Positions 34,243 to 43,392 of a stretch of 64,000 bases of DNA are shown piece by piece (positions within the stretch are counted from its first letter, which is position 1; the number at the start of each line of letters is the position of its first letter). The stretch lies in NCBI RefSeq assembly GCF_042677945.1, contig NZ_JBHUDN010000001.1; one strand, written 5' to 3'. The notes beneath the pieces were generated by a model, which saw only the letters and a list, made by a program, of their open reading frames with translations, was not told where the DNA came from and ran no database searches. The DNA is from Haloplanus litoreus. Its GTDB lineage: Archaea; Halobacteriota; Halobacteria; Halobacteriales; Haloferacaceae. The position numbers were made by a program, and so were the translations under genes.

Positions 34243-35349
34243 ATGAGTGACACCGAGTCCCGGGAGTTCTGTCCGCGCTGTGGTGATCCGGTGCCGACGC
34301 GAGCGGAGCCACTGCCGGGCACACCCCGCGACCGGGACCGACGGCTCTGTGACGCCTGTTACTTCGAGGACTTCACCCTCGTTGACGCCCCCGACCGGAT
34401 CGAGGTACTGGTCTGCTCCGGGTGTGGCGCCGTCCACCGGGGGAACCGTTGGCTCGACGTGGACGCCCGCGACTACACCGACGTGGCCGTCGACGAAGTG
34501 CGCGAAGCCCTGGGCGTTCACGTCGACGCCCGGAACGTCACGTGGGCGGTCGACCCCGAGCAGGTCGACGAGAACACCATCCGGATGCACTGCCAGTTCA
34601 CCGGCGTCGTCCGCGAGACGCCGCTTGAGGAGTCCGTCGTCGTGCCCGTGAAGATTTCGCGGGGGACCTGTGACCGCTGTGGACGCATCGCCGGCGGTTA
34701 CTACGCCAGCACCGTCCAGGTGCGGGCGACCGACCGGACACCCACCCCCGAGGAGCGATCCCGCGCGGTCGAAATCGCCGAGTCGCACGTCGCCGACAAG
34801 GAGGGCGACGGCGACCGGGACGCCTTCGTCACCGAAGTAAAGCGGACGGACGACGGCCCGGACGTGAAACTCTCGACCAACGGCCTCGGGGAGGAGGTGT
34901 CGAAACGCATCGTCCGCGAACTCGGCGGCAGCGTCGAGAGCTACCCCACCCTCGTGACGGAGGACGGCGACGGCAACGAGGTGTATCGGGTCACCTACGC
35001 GGTGCGACTGCCGAAGTTCACGCCCGGGGACGTGATCGACCCCGACGACGACGCGGGGCCGGTTCTCGTCCGGAGCGTGAGTGGAAATCTGAAGGGCGTC
35101 CGCCTCGCCTCGGGCGACCCCTACGAGGCGTCGTTCGACGACGAGGAACTCGCCGCCCGACGGCTGGCGACCCGCGACGACGCCGTCGAGACCACGGTGG
35201 TGACCGTCGAGGACGACCACGCGGTGCAGGTGCTCGATCCGGAGACGTACGAGGCGAAGACGATTCCGCGACCGGACTTCTTCGACGCGGAGGCGGAGAC
35301 GACGCCAGTGGTCAAGACGCGGGCCGGCCTCCACGTCCTGCCCGATTAA
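34243..35349 (+). CDS. nmd3: NMD3-related ribosome-export/biogenesis factor
   Basis: 368 residues. Zinc-finger pairs at the N-terminus: CPRCG and CDACY, then CSGCG, and later CDRCG. The rest shows the domain of the archaeal NMD3 family, a 60S-export adaptor in eukaryotes; archaeal members likely act in large-subunit assembly. Length is normal. Its TAA shares the palindrome TTAA with the convergent gene. The MSDTES start was chosen over an upstream in-frame start. Confidence 0.9.
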   Translation: MSDTESREFCPRCGDPVPTRAEPLPGTPRDRDRRLCDACYFEDFTLVDAPDRIEVLVCSGCGAVHRGNRWLDVDARDYTDVAVDEVREALGVHVDARNVTWAVDPEQVDENTIRMHCQFTGVVRETPLEESVVVPVKISRGTCDRCGRIAGGYYASTVQVRATDRTPTPEERSRAVEIAESHVADKEGDGDRDAFVTEVKRTDDGPDVKLSTNGLGEEVSKRIVRELGGSVESYPTLVTEDGDGNEVYRVTYAVRLPKFTPGDVIDPDDDAGPVLVRSVSGNLKGVRLASGDPYEASFDDEELAARRLATRDDAVETTVVTVEDDHAVQVLDPETYEAKTIPRPDFFDAEAETTPVVKTRAGLHVLPD

Positions 35350-35531
35350 ACGTCGACGAGGAGTCGGCGGTCGGCGTCGGTGTCGATCCGCGCACGTCGG
35401 GAGCGCGCCCGTCCGTCGAGCGCCGACGCCATCGCCGCCTCCGAACAGCCGGCGTGTCGCGCCGCCTGAGCGAGCGAGAGAGTTCCGCTGCGGTACAGAG
35501 TCAGCGCCGTTCGAAACGAGTGCGTACTCAT
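35346..35531 (-). CDS. Small helix-turn-helix protein, DUF7317-like
   Basis: 61 residues. SFRTALTLYRSGTLSLAQAARHAGCSEAAMASAL is a helix-turn-helix-like segment (LSLAQAARHAGCSEAAMASAL the HTH) followed by a basic-acidic tail. Similar to a haloarchaeal family recalled as DUF7317. Possibly a transcription regulator. Its stop shares TTAA with the end of nmd3. Confidence 0.7.
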   Translation of the reverse strand: MSTHSFRTALTLYRSGTLSLAQAARHAGCSEAAMASALDGRARSRRARIDTDADRRLLVDV

Positions 35532-35640
35532 CGGGGGACACCGACCCTACCCGACGTGTGGGTGTAAGCGTTCCGTGAGATGGAATACCGAATCACCGGC
35601 ATAGCGCCCCCGAGCGTCCCGTGTGCGTGTGTTTCTCAAC

Positions 35641-37479
35641 CTACTCGCCCCACACGTCCGAGAGCGGGTGGTCGTCGGCCGCGTCGTCGCCGCCGGCGTC
35701 GGGTGACCCGCTGTCGGTCCCGTCGGACCGTCCAGCCCTCCCCGTATCGACTCGCCGCCCGCCGGTCGTCGACCCACGCGACCGACGGGGCGATCCGCGA
35801 CCGCTCGCGTCGGGCGTCGCGTCGACCCCGGCGAGCGCCGCCGCGGGGTCGAACTCCGGGAGGTCGGGACGGGTACAGCGGTCGACGGCGTCGGCGAACC
35901 ACTCCGGCATGTCGGTCCGGGCGCGGTCGAAGAGGTCGAGCAGGCTCGAATCCGCGAGGTAGGTCACGCCGTGGTCGTCCGGCGCGCGGACGACCCGGCC
36001 GGCGGCCTGGATCACCGTCTGGAGGGCGGTCCGGTAGTACCACGCCCACTGCCCCTCTTCGAGGCGGCGGGCGACCCGCGAGTCGCCCGTGTTGAGGAAG
36101 GGTGCTTTACAACACACCTGCCAGCGAGCTAGGTCGCCCCGCAGGTCGAGCGCCTCCTCCATCTTCACCGAGAGAAAGAGGGTCGACTCGTCGCTTTCCT
36201 TCCACTCCTCCAACGCCCGGTCGCGGTTCTCGCGGTCGTGACGCCGGACGCGAGCGTCGACGCCGAAGTCGGCGAGACGGTCGGCGAGACGCTCTTGAAT
36301 CGCGTAGGAGTGACAGTGGACGAGACCCTTCTCGTCGGGATGACGAACCATGAGGCGAACGAGCAGGCGGGCCACGTCGGGCAGCGTCTCGTCGCGGTGT
36401 TCGTAGGTCATCTTCCCCTGTGTCACGTCGTAGAGCGGACGGTTCTCGAGGGGGAAGGTGTGGGGGACGTCGACCAAGGCGACGGTCGAGGGGTCGAGAC
36501 CGACGCCGCGACAGAACGCCTCCTTGTCGAGGATGGTCGCCGAGAGGAGGGCGAACCGGTTGCCACGGTCCCAGACCGTGTGGTGGAGGTACCGGCCGGG
36601 GTCGAGCGGCTTGATCGTAATCGCCGTCCCGGCCCCGTCGGGTTGGTCGACGACCCAGGTGGTCGTGCTGGTCGGATCGCGGTAGTCGGACCGGAACCAC
36701 TCGAGTTCCGAGCGGAGGTCCTGTAAGCGGTCCCGGCGGGCGGCCTCGCCGGGCGTCAACTCGGCGTTCGCGGTCAGCTCCGACGCCGCGCGTTCGCAGA
36801 CGCCCGCGAGCGTCTCGGCGAAGCGTGCCGTCCGGTCGAGGGGATCGTCGGCCGCCTCCAGGTCGGGGATGCCCACGTCGTCCCAGACGGGAACGCTCGC
36901 GGGCCGGAGGTCGACGGTGGCGTACATCTCCGCCCACTCCGCGAGCCCGTGGGCCTCGTCGATCACCACCACGTCGCGCTTGCCGAACACCTCCGAGCCG
37001 GCGGTCTGCATGAAGTACGCGAGCGTCATCGCCGCGATGGACCGATTGGAGGCGATGGCGCGGTCGGCGTAGTACGGACAGCGGTGCTGGATCGAACAGT
37101 CGTAGCCCGACTCGCGGGCACAGGGGGCGCGGTCGACGGGCGTCGTCGTCTCGTCGGGGAGGATGCAGGTGTAGTTGCTCTTGCCCCGAATCACGTTGAG
37201 GTCGTCGAGCAGGTCGTCCTCGGCCACGTCGTCCAGTTGCGACACCTGCGGCGTGGTGTAGTAGGCGCCGGTCGCCTGCGCGGGGTCGGCCGCCGCGGGC
37301 GTGCGGGCGGCGCCCGCGACGGCCCGGGCCAGCAGCGACTTCCCGCTCCCGGTCGGGGCGCGAACCAGCACCACGTCGTTGCCCGCGGCGAAGGCTTCAC
37401 GGAGGTCCTCGAGGGCCTCGCGCTGGTTGCCACGGAACGACGGCGCCGGGAAGGACGAGGGAATGCGCTCGGGGTCCAC
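35641..37479 (-). CDS. XPD/DinG-type Fe-S helicase
   Basis: 612-residue superfamily 2 helicase. Walker A APTGSGKS near residue 42, Walker B DEAH (VVIDEAHGL), and late motifs VIQAAGRVVRAPDDHG. Four cysteines between motifs I and II (NYTC, APC, DCS, HRCPYY) fit the [4Fe-4S] cluster of XPD/DinG/Rad3 helicases, which unwind with 5'-3' polarity. The C-terminal 90 residues are disordered and acidic. Start is GTG at 37479: a GGAG lies 6-9 bases upstream. The alternative TTG at 37503 overlaps the TATA-like AGTATTAC. A DNA-repair role is likely. Confidence 0.9.
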   Translation of the reverse strand: MDPERIPSSFPAPSFRGNQREALEDLREAFAAGNDVVLVRAPTGSGKSLLARAVAGAARTPAAADPAQATGAYYTTPQVSQLDDVAEDDLLDDLNVIRGKSNYTCILPDETTTPVDRAPCARESGYDCSIQHRCPYYADRAIASNRSIAAMTLAYFMQTAGSEVFGKRDVVVIDEAHGLAEWAEMYATVDLRPASVPVWDDVGIPDLEAADDPLDRTARFAETLAGVCERAASELTANAELTPGEAARRDRLQDLRSELEWFRSDYRDPTSTTTWVVDQPDGAGTAITIKPLDPGRYLHHTVWDRGNRFALLSATILDKEAFCRGVGLDPSTVALVDVPHTFPLENRPLYDVTQGKMTYEHRDETLPDVARLLVRLMVRHPDEKGLVHCHSYAIQERLADRLADFGVDARVRRHDRENRDRALEEWKESDESTLFLSVKMEEALDLRGDLARWQVCCKAPFLNTGDSRVARRLEEGQWAWYYRTALQTVIQAAGRVVRAPDDHGVTYLADSSLLDLFDRARTDMPEWFADAVDRCTRPDLPEFDPAAALAGVDATPDASGRGSPRRSRGSTTGGRRVDTGRAGRSDGTDSGSPDAGGDDAADDHPLSDVWGE

Positions 37480-37587
37480 GGTGACTCCTGCCGGGCGTCG
37501 CAAGTAATACTGTCGAACGGGTCCGTGAGGAGCGGGTCGGCATTCCGGGTTCCGAACCGATGTACCGACTCCCGGTCGACGGGAACA

Positions 37588-37797
37588 CTAGTCGGACAGC
37601 GTCGCCACGTCATCGGCGGTCACTTCGCGGTCGTCGGGCAACCGTTCGATGCAGTCGAAACAGAGGAAGTGTTCGGTGCCATCGGCGAGTTCCAGCGTGA
37701 CGCCACCGGTGGTTTCGGCCTCGAACGTCCAGAAGTCCCCGGCGCCGCCCGCGACGGGAACGTCCGTCCCACAGCCGTCACAGGGGTCGGAGCTCAT
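37588..37797 (-). CDS. Small zinc-ribbon-like protein, DUF7561-like
   Basis: 69 residues with CDGCG near residue 6 and CFDC near residue 46, forming a plausible zinc site. Between them is a beta-rich segment (FWTFEAETTGGVTLELADGTEHFL). Resembles a haloarchaeal uncharacterised family. Same strand as the following surface protein gene, 39 bases away. Confidence 0.75.
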   Translation of the reverse strand: MSSDPCDGCGTDVPVAGGAGDFWTFEAETTGGVTLELADGTEHFLCFDCIERLPDDREVTADDVATLSD

Positions 37798-37836
37798 ACC
37801 CGAAGCCGACGGGCCGGGGAGGGAAAGCCCTACGGA

Positions 37837-38697
37837 TCACACACACTCGCTCGCGTCCGCGGCGACGTCGAGCGAGAACGACACCGAGTCCGTCTGAACG
37901 CGGTTCGGCGCGTCCGCGGGCAGATCCCACCGGAAGCGCACGGGGTGGGTACCCGGGTCGACACAGGAGTCGGTGAGCGGGGTCCACTCCGAGACGGCGC
38001 CGAGGCCGGCGAGCGGTCCCTCGTAGACCACTCGGTCGCCGGCACCCGCGTCGCCGTCGTACCACAGGCGCACCTCGACGTACTCCTGGAGTTCGCCGGG
38101 CGGCCCGCCGTCGCCGTCGCTTCGCTCCGCCTCGACGACGCCACCCTCGTCGAAGTCGGTCGCGTCGCCGCGAACCCAGAGACGGGCCGGCGTCCCCGAC
38201 AGCGAGAGCGCGAGGTCGACGACGCCGCCGTCGCCGGGGGCGACGTCGGAGAGCGACACCGGCGGGATGGCCGACGCGGTCAGATCGTTCGCCGGGGTCG
38301 GCACCGGCGTCGGCGAATCGACGCCGGCGGGCGGGTTCCGGTCGCCGTCGCCTGGCGGGCGCGAGTCGTCGGGGTCGGACCCGTCGCCCGACGACGTCCC
38401 GGGCGCGGCGGTGGTCACGTCGGTGGCGTTCGGCGGCACGGTCTGGCCGTCCGAGCCGGGGTCGTCGCCGGGTTCGGGGGTCGGTGTGGGCGTCGGTGCG
38501 GCTCGATCCGGCGTCACCGTGTACTGGACGGAGAGGCCGGGATCGGACGTCGTGTCCTCGGTGTCGTCGCCGGCGAAGGGGTTCGAGGCGCCAAAGCCCG
38601 CGCCGAGGAGGGCGAGCAGGACGCCGCCGAGGAGGGTGAGCAGGCGGCGACGGGAGGAGCCGTCGTCGGACACGTCCGGCGGTTCGGCGTCGCTCAT
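37837..38697 (-). CDS. Secreted camelysin/TasA-like protein (haloarchaeal SipW-cleaved type)
   Basis: 286 residues. N-terminal signal: SRRRLLTLLGGVLLALLGAGFGAS, a hydrophobic signal with twin-Arg character. A Thr/Pro/Asp-rich spacer fills residues 60-140. The C-terminal half contains VSLSDVAPGDGG and DSVSFSLDVAAD, patterns seen in haloarchaeal relatives of CalY/TasA (SipW-processed). Function in the cell surface is unknown. One Cys at the end and one at CVDPGTH could pair. Probably extracellular. Confidence 0.6.
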   Translation of the reverse strand: MSDAEPPDVSDDGSSRRRLLTLLGGVLLALLGAGFGASNPFAGDDTEDTTSDPGLSVQYTVTPDRAAPTPTPTPEPGDDPGSDGQTVPPNATDVTTAAPGTSSGDGSDPDDSRPPGDGDRNPPAGVDSPTPVPTPANDLTASAIPPVSLSDVAPGDGGVVDLALSLSGTPARLWVRGDATDFDEGGVVEAERSDGDGGPPGELQEYVEVRLWYDGDAGAGDRVVYEGPLAGLGAVSEWTPLTDSCVDPGTHPVRFRWDLPADAPNRVQTDSVSFSLDVAADASECV

Positions 38698-38984
38698 CGG
38701 GGCCCACCGGTGGCGCCGAGTCGCCGAGCGGTCCGAACGGGGGAGGGTGGTATCGCTGACACGGGAGCCGCTACACGGCCGGCGGGGATAGGTAATCGGG
38801 CACTAACCGACCGACTGCGGACGGGACGAGCTATCAGGGTGAGCCTGAACCCGGTCGAATCGAGAGACGGAGACGGATCGGTGTGACTGGTTCCCGGGCC
38901 TCGTCGACCACGGGAGCGGCGACGGCCGGACATGACGCCGCGGCGGCGGGCAAGCGTTAATCCCCTGCCCGTCCTCCGGGGAGT

Positions 38985-39893
38985 ATGCGCATCCTCGTGA
39001 CCGGTGCCACCGGATTCGTCGGTGGTCGTCTCGTCCCCGCCCTCGTCGACGCGAGCCACGAGGTGACCGTCCTCGTCCGCGACGCCGAACGGTACGATCC
39101 GCCGGCGGGCGTCCGGGTTGTCGAGGGCGACCTGCTGGAGCCGTCGTCCTACGCGGCCGCCCTCGACGTCGACGCGGCGTACTACCTCGTCCACTCGATG
39201 ACGGCCCGCGACGACTTCGCGGACCACGACCGCCGGGCCGCGGACGGGTTCGCCCGGGCGGCGAGCGAGGCGGGCGTCGAACGGGTCGTCTACCTCGGGG
39301 GCCTCGGCGAGGACCGCGACCACCTCTCGGAACACCTCCGGTCGCGTCGCGAGGTCGAACGGGTGCTGGCGACGGGGCGCTACGCCCTCACGACGCTACG
39401 GGCGGCCATCGTCGTCGGCGCCGGGAGCGCGGGCTTCGAGATGATTCGCCAACTCGCCACGCGCCTGCCGGTGATGGTGACCCCGCGGTGGGTGCGGACG
39501 GCGTGTCAACCCATCGCCGTCGACGACGTGATCGCGTACCTCGTCGGCGTCCTCGACGTGCCCGAGACGGCCGGCGAGACGTACGAAATCGGTGGACCGG
39601 AGGTACTGACGTACGCCGAGATGCTCCGCCGGACGGGCCAACACCTCGGTCACGAACCGATCATTCTCGCCGTGCCGGTGTTGACGCCGCGGCTCTCGGC
39701 GTACTGGGTGGGGTTGATGACCGACGTCCCCTGGCGGGTCGCCCGACCGCTGATCGCGGGACTCAAGAACCCGGTCGTGGTCCACGACGACCGGATCCGT
39801 GATCTGGTGCCGGTCGATCCGACGACGTTCGACGAGGCGCTCCGCCGCGCGCTCGCACGGGAGGGACCGCGAGCGGACGCGGCGACGGCGTGA
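38985..39893 (+). CDS. NmrA-like atypical SDR
   Basis: 302 residues. NAD(P)-binding GATGFVGGRLVP (residues 7-18) starts the fold, with the substrate-side segments VDAAYYLVHSMTARD and VERVVYLGGLGED. It lacks the SDR YxxxK motif and so is an atypical SDR (SDR_a5-like), perhaps a regulator or a redox enzyme of unknown substrate. A CGTTAATC element (38956-38963) is at about -26, consistent with a leaderless start. The membrane-protein gene starts at its end. Confidence 0.85.
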   Translation: MRILVTGATGFVGGRLVPALVDASHEVTVLVRDAERYDPPAGVRVVEGDLLEPSSYAAALDVDAAYYLVHSMTARDDFADHDRRAADGFARAASEAGVERVVYLGGLGEDRDHLSEHLRSRREVERVLATGRYALTTLRAAIVVGAGSAGFEMIRQLATRLPVMVTPRWVRTACQPIAVDDVIAYLVGVLDVPETAGETYEIGGPEVLTYAEMLRRTGQHLGHEPIILAVPVLTPRLSAYWVGLMTDVPWRVARPLIAGLKNPVVVHDDRIRDLVPVDPTTFDEALRRALAREGPRADAATA

Positions 39894-39931
39894 CGGGAAG
39901 CGACGGAAGACGGCGACCCGCGACGGAATCG

Positions 39932-40636
39932 ATGGCTGTCGACGGCCACCCGTCCTTCGGCGAGACGTGGGTGTACGAGAGCCTCGTGGGCGGCATTCCC
40001 GGCCTGCAGCTCACGGCCCGGCAGGCCGTGGGCGTTCAGGTGGTCCTCTTCGAGACGCTCGTCCTCGGGCTCGGCGTCGGCTACGGGCTTCCGGAACGGG
40101 CCGTCGTGGCGGGAACTGCGGCCGTCGTCGTCGCCGCGGCGGGAAGCGTCGCTATGCTCCGTATCGGCGCGGCGGCGCGCGGGGTGGGTCTGCCCGCCGC
40201 CCACCGCCGCCTCCTGTTCGGGTCGAGCGTCGAGGTGCTCTTCGGGGTACTCTCGTTCGTCGCGCTGACCACCTACCTGCTCGGCGGGGCAGCGCCGACG
40301 CCGCTCGCCACGCTCCTCGGCGCCGGGGGCGCGCCACCAGCACCCGTGGTCTTCGTGGCGCTGTTGCTCCTCTGGGACCTCTGTTATCGCACGGGGACGT
40401 CGTGGTGGACGGCGCTGGTCTCGCTGTGGCGGTCGCTGCGCTACCGGGTCGACGCCGAGACGGCCAGACGGTGTCGACGCATCGACGCTGCCACCGTCGG
40501 GTTCGCGCTGTTGGAGTTGGCGCTCGTGCCGGTGGTGTGGGGGGACGCGTTGCTGGTCGGAGCAATCGTGGGCCACGTCGTCGCCGTGACGGCGGTGTCG
40601 ACGGCGGCGACGGTGCTGCTCGGACGGAACGGATAG
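39932..40636 (+). CDS. Polytopic membrane protein, DUF7530-like
   Basis: 234 residues with about six membrane segments. It starts MAVDGHPSFGETWVYES; relatives in haloarchaea begin just before FGETW, which is why I prefer the ATG at 39932 over the GTG at 39890 that overlaps the SDR stop (GTGA). The first segment is amphipathic (TARQAVGVQVVLFETLVLGLGV). I do not recognise a function. Confidence 0.72.
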   Translation: MAVDGHPSFGETWVYESLVGGIPGLQLTARQAVGVQVVLFETLVLGLGVGYGLPERAVVAGTAAVVVAAAGSVAMLRIGAAARGVGLPAAHRRLLFGSSVEVLFGVLSFVALTTYLLGGAAPTPLATLLGAGGAPPAPVVFVALLLLWDLCYRTGTSWWTALVSLWRSLRYRVDAETARRCRRIDAATVGFALLELALVPVVWGDALLVGAIVGHVVAVTAVSTAATVLLGRNG

Positions 40637-40639
40637 TGG

Positions 40640-40813
40640 TCACTCGCCCTGAAGCTGTTTGAACTGATCCAAGAGGGCTTCGGTGGAGTCGCCCGACTCG
40701 TACGAGAGGGTCCCTCGGAACTCCGACCGGTCGTCGTCGAAATCCGCGTCGACCTGGCCGGTTTTCTGTGCGCGCCGCTCGTGTTCGTCCTCGTCATAGG
40801 CACCCATTGACAT
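40640..40813 (-). CDS. Small acidic protein, DUF5786-like
   Basis: 57 residues, strongly acidic and hydrophilic (GAYDEDEHERRAQ..., ending FKQLQGE). It matches a conserved haloarchaeal family of unknown function starting MSMGAYDE. CATATATG at about -30 of the ATG at 40813 fits a leaderless promoter. Probably an abundant soluble protein. Confidence 0.82.
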   Translation of the reverse strand: MSMGAYDEDEHERRAQKTGQVDADFDDDRSEFRGTLSYESGDSTEALLDQFKQLQGE

Positions 40814-40911
40814 GGTACACACTGGCTTGGATACCTCCAGACATATATGTAACGGACGTTCCGCTGGGTGCGACGCGGAACGCGTAAATCGTCTGGAGCC
40901 GTACACCGACC

Positions 40912-41904
40912 GTGGCACGACCCCTTCGTTTTCGACACGCCCCCGGCCGCTGGACGGACGGCCGCGTCCGCGCCGAGGTGTTCGAACCCCTGGACGACAA
41001 TCTGGGCGCGACCAGCCGTCGTCCGTGGTTCAAACCGCCCGACGGCTACGAGGCCCGACGGTTCGACGTTGACAACGGCGACACCGCGCTGTTCTGCTGG
41101 AACGACGACGGCGCCTACTGGCTCGGCAACACGGAGACACCGTCGAGCCTCTGGCGTACCGAGAAGTACGGCTTCACCGAGGTACCGAGCGGCGTCGCCG
41201 ACTGGACCGAGCGCGAACTGCGCGCGGAACTGCACGAACAGTCGCCCTGGCTCGAAGACTACCCCCACCTCTCGTGGTTCTTCCTCCCCGTCTTCCTCTC
41301 GAAGGACGGCCGGTGGACGACCCGGGAGTTCTTCGAAGAGCACGCGGGTGGGTTCCCGGACGCGGAGCGAGACGACACGCTGGCATTCTACGAGTCGTTC
41401 CTGTCGACGGGCGTCCTCGACGACTACCGCGAGACGATGGCGGGCAAACTCGGCACGTCGGAGTATCTCGACCTGACGCGCATGGCGGCGACGATGGGCG
41501 AGTTTCACGCGGCGAAGCTCCTCACCGACGCCGGCTACGATCCGCACCCCGAAATCGAGGTGACGACGGGTCACTCCATCGACTTCCAGGCACGCACCGA
41601 CGCCGGCGAACAGCCGCTCGTCGAGGTGACGCGGCCGCTACCGCCGAATCGCCGGTCTGCGGGGACGCCGGAAGCCGCCGTGCGCGATACGGCGAAGACG
41701 AAGACTGACGGACAGCTGTCGGCGCACGCGGGCGGCGTAGTGCTGTTCGTCGACTGCTCGTCGTTCCCGGACGACGACTGGTTCGCGGTCGATCAGGAAC
41801 GGCCGGACGTGGGTCACCGGCCCGCAGTCGTCTATCGGATGCGGCCCGACGGGAGAACGATGGGGTACACCAAGGGATCGGTTCCGCTCGAACTGGACCT
41901 CTAG
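40912..41904 (+). CDS. Haloarchaeal DUF5784 protein with nuclease-like core
   Basis: 330 residues. No membrane segment. Residues 195-240 show the PD-(D/E)XK-like pattern: Glu in GEFHAAKLLTDAGYD, Asp in HSIDFQAR and Glu in LVEVTRP, which fits a restriction-endonuclease-like fold (inference); the third position lacks the usual Lys (EVT). The rest is a unique haloarchaeal domain. Its stop shares CTAG with the convergent DUF5789 gene. Function unknown; DNA-repair roles would fit, but not proved. Confidence 0.7.
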   Translation: MARPLRFRHAPGRWTDGRVRAEVFEPLDDNLGATSRRPWFKPPDGYEARRFDVDNGDTALFCWNDDGAYWLGNTETPSSLWRTEKYGFTEVPSGVADWTERELRAELHEQSPWLEDYPHLSWFFLPVFLSKDGRWTTREFFEEHAGGFPDAERDDTLAFYESFLSTGVLDDYRETMAGKLGTSEYLDLTRMAATMGEFHAAKLLTDAGYDPHPEIEVTTGHSIDFQARTDAGEQPLVEVTRPLPPNRRSAGTPEAAVRDTAKTKTDGQLSAHAGGVVLFVDCSSFPDDDWFAVDQERPDVGHRPAVVYRMRPDGRTMGYTKGSVPLELDL

Positions 41905-42185
41905 AGCGACAGCGGCGTCGGCCCGGATTCGCCGAGGGCAGTCGGATCACGGTCACTGTAGAAGCGCCGGCCGATGGCCTTGTGGCCGACTGCGGAGCGA
42001 ACGGAGAGGCGGACGTCCTCGGGCGTCTCGAACTCCTCCGTCCCCAGCCGTTCGAGAATCTCGCCGACCTGTTCGGTCCCGCGCTGGAGTTCGAGTTCGT
42101 GCTCGCCGTGGTTGTCGATGATCTCGTCGGTGGTCGTCGGGTATTCGAGGGCTTCGATCATTTCGCCAGTGCCGTTGAACTTCAT
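41901..42185 (-). CDS. Haloarchaeal DUF5789 protein
   Basis: 94 residues. Segments EALEYPTTTDEIIDNHGEHELEL and PEDVRLSVRSAVGHKAIGRRFYSDRDPT are typical of a family with members in most haloarchaea, of unknown function. Charged and helical; likely cytoplasmic. ATG at 42185; ATTATAG at about -25 marks the promoter. Convergent with DUF5784, sharing CTAG. Confidence 0.78.
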   Translation of the reverse strand: MKFNGTGEMIEALEYPTTTDEIIDNHGEHELELQRGTEQVGEILERLGTEEFETPEDVRLSVRSAVGHKAIGRRFYSDRDPTALGESGPTPLSL

Positions 42186-42359
42186 CACTGGGTTCCACAC
42201 GGTCGATAACTATAATGGTTTTCCATGCACTACCTTAGTCAGGCACAAGACCTTAATTATCCTTAATTGAGAACGCGTGTCGGGTGAACGGGAACCACGC
42301 AAGCGAGTATCACACACGGTGGTCGCAAGGCCTATCGGCGGTGGCAGCGAGGTGGCGGT

Positions 42360-43151
42360 ATGGACGTGGTCGCGGATCTGCACGTACACACCCCCGTCTC
42401 CGACGGGCGGTTACCCCTCTCGTCCCTCCCGGCGGCCGCACGGGACGCCGGCGTCTCCGTCGTCGCCGTCACCGACCACGACCGACTCCACCCGGATCTG
42501 ACCGCCCCCGTGACCGTTCGGGACGGCGTGACGGTGATCCGGGGCATCGAACTCCAGGTCGAGACGGCCACGGGACGGATCGACTTGCTCGGCTACGGCG
42601 TCGAGGAGACGCCGGCGCTGCGGACGGAACTCGACCGCCTCCAGACCGACCGCATCGACCGAGCACGGCGCATGACCGAACGAATCGAGGACCGCCTCGG
42701 CGTCGACCTGGACGTGTCGTTCGAACCCGGCGTGGGCCGCCCTCACGTCGCGCGCGCAGTGGACGAGAGCGACGCCGACTGCGATTACGCGGGCGCGTTC
42801 GGACGGTTCATCGGCGACGACGGCCCGTGTTACATCGCCCGTGAGGTACCGAGCGTGGACCGTGGTCTCGCGCTCCTCGGCGAGGCGTGTCCGGTCGTCT
42901 CCCTCGCGCACCCGTTCCGGTACGCGGACCCGGAGGCGGCTCTCGAACTCGCGCCGGAACTGGACGCCATCGAGCGGTACTACCCCTACGACGCCCCCGT
43001 CGACGAGTCGCGCCTCGACGAGGTGATCGAGGCCCACGACCTGTTGGCGACCGGCGGGAGCGACGCCCACGACCGGCGGCTCGGCGTCGCCGGGGTGGAC
43101 GCCGCGGCCTACGCCCGGCTCGCGCCGCATCTGCCGGATGCGCAGGGTTAA
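42360..43151 (+). CDS. PHP-domain metal-dependent phosphoesterase
   Basis: 263 residues. Motifs: DLHVHTPVSDG (metal ligands at His8, His10), VAVTDHDRL, and later SLAHPFRY and SDAHDRRLGV. PHP proteins act as phosphoesterases (for example histidinol phosphatase, RNase AM); this short one is most like PHP domain-only proteins of archaea, with substrate unknown. The start ATG at 42360 is directly at the first strand. Confidence 0.86.
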   Translation: MDVVADLHVHTPVSDGRLPLSSLPAAARDAGVSVVAVTDHDRLHPDLTAPVTVRDGVTVIRGIELQVETATGRIDLLGYGVEETPALRTELDRLQTDRIDRARRMTERIEDRLGVDLDVSFEPGVGRPHVARAVDESDADCDYAGAFGRFIGDDGPCYIAREVPSVDRGLALLGEACPVVSLAHPFRYADPEAALELAPELDAIERYYPYDAPVDESRLDEVIEAHDLLATGGSDAHDRRLGVAGVDAAAYARLAPHLPDAQG

Positions 43152-43176
43152 ACCGGAGGGAGCACCTACCGATGGT

Positions 43177-43341
43177 ATGAACTGCCACTACTGTGATCGC
43201 GAGGCCGCCTACGCGGCGGAGAAGGAGGGCATTCGCGTCGGCCTCTGCGAGAACCACTTCCGGGAGCGGCTGGAAGAGCTCGCGGAGTCCGACGACCTCG
43301 CCGCGCTGCGCGAGAAGATCGACATCGACCGGACCGAGTAG
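43177..43341 (+). CDS. Small zinc-finger protein, DUF6757-like
   Basis: 54 residues. CHYC near residue 3 and CENH near residue 25 could bind zinc through Cys and His. The rest is a charged helix (FRERLEELAESDDLAALREKI). It belongs to a conserved haloarchaeal family of small zinc proteins. Start ATG at 43177. It follows the PHP gene by 25 bases. Confidence 0.8.
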   Translation: MNCHYCDREAAYAAEKEGIRVGLCENHFRERLEELAESDDLAALREKIDIDRTE

Positions 43342-43392
43342 CGGCCCCGTTCCAGTCGCCCGTCCCCGCAACCCACCGTCACTGCCGCCCGA

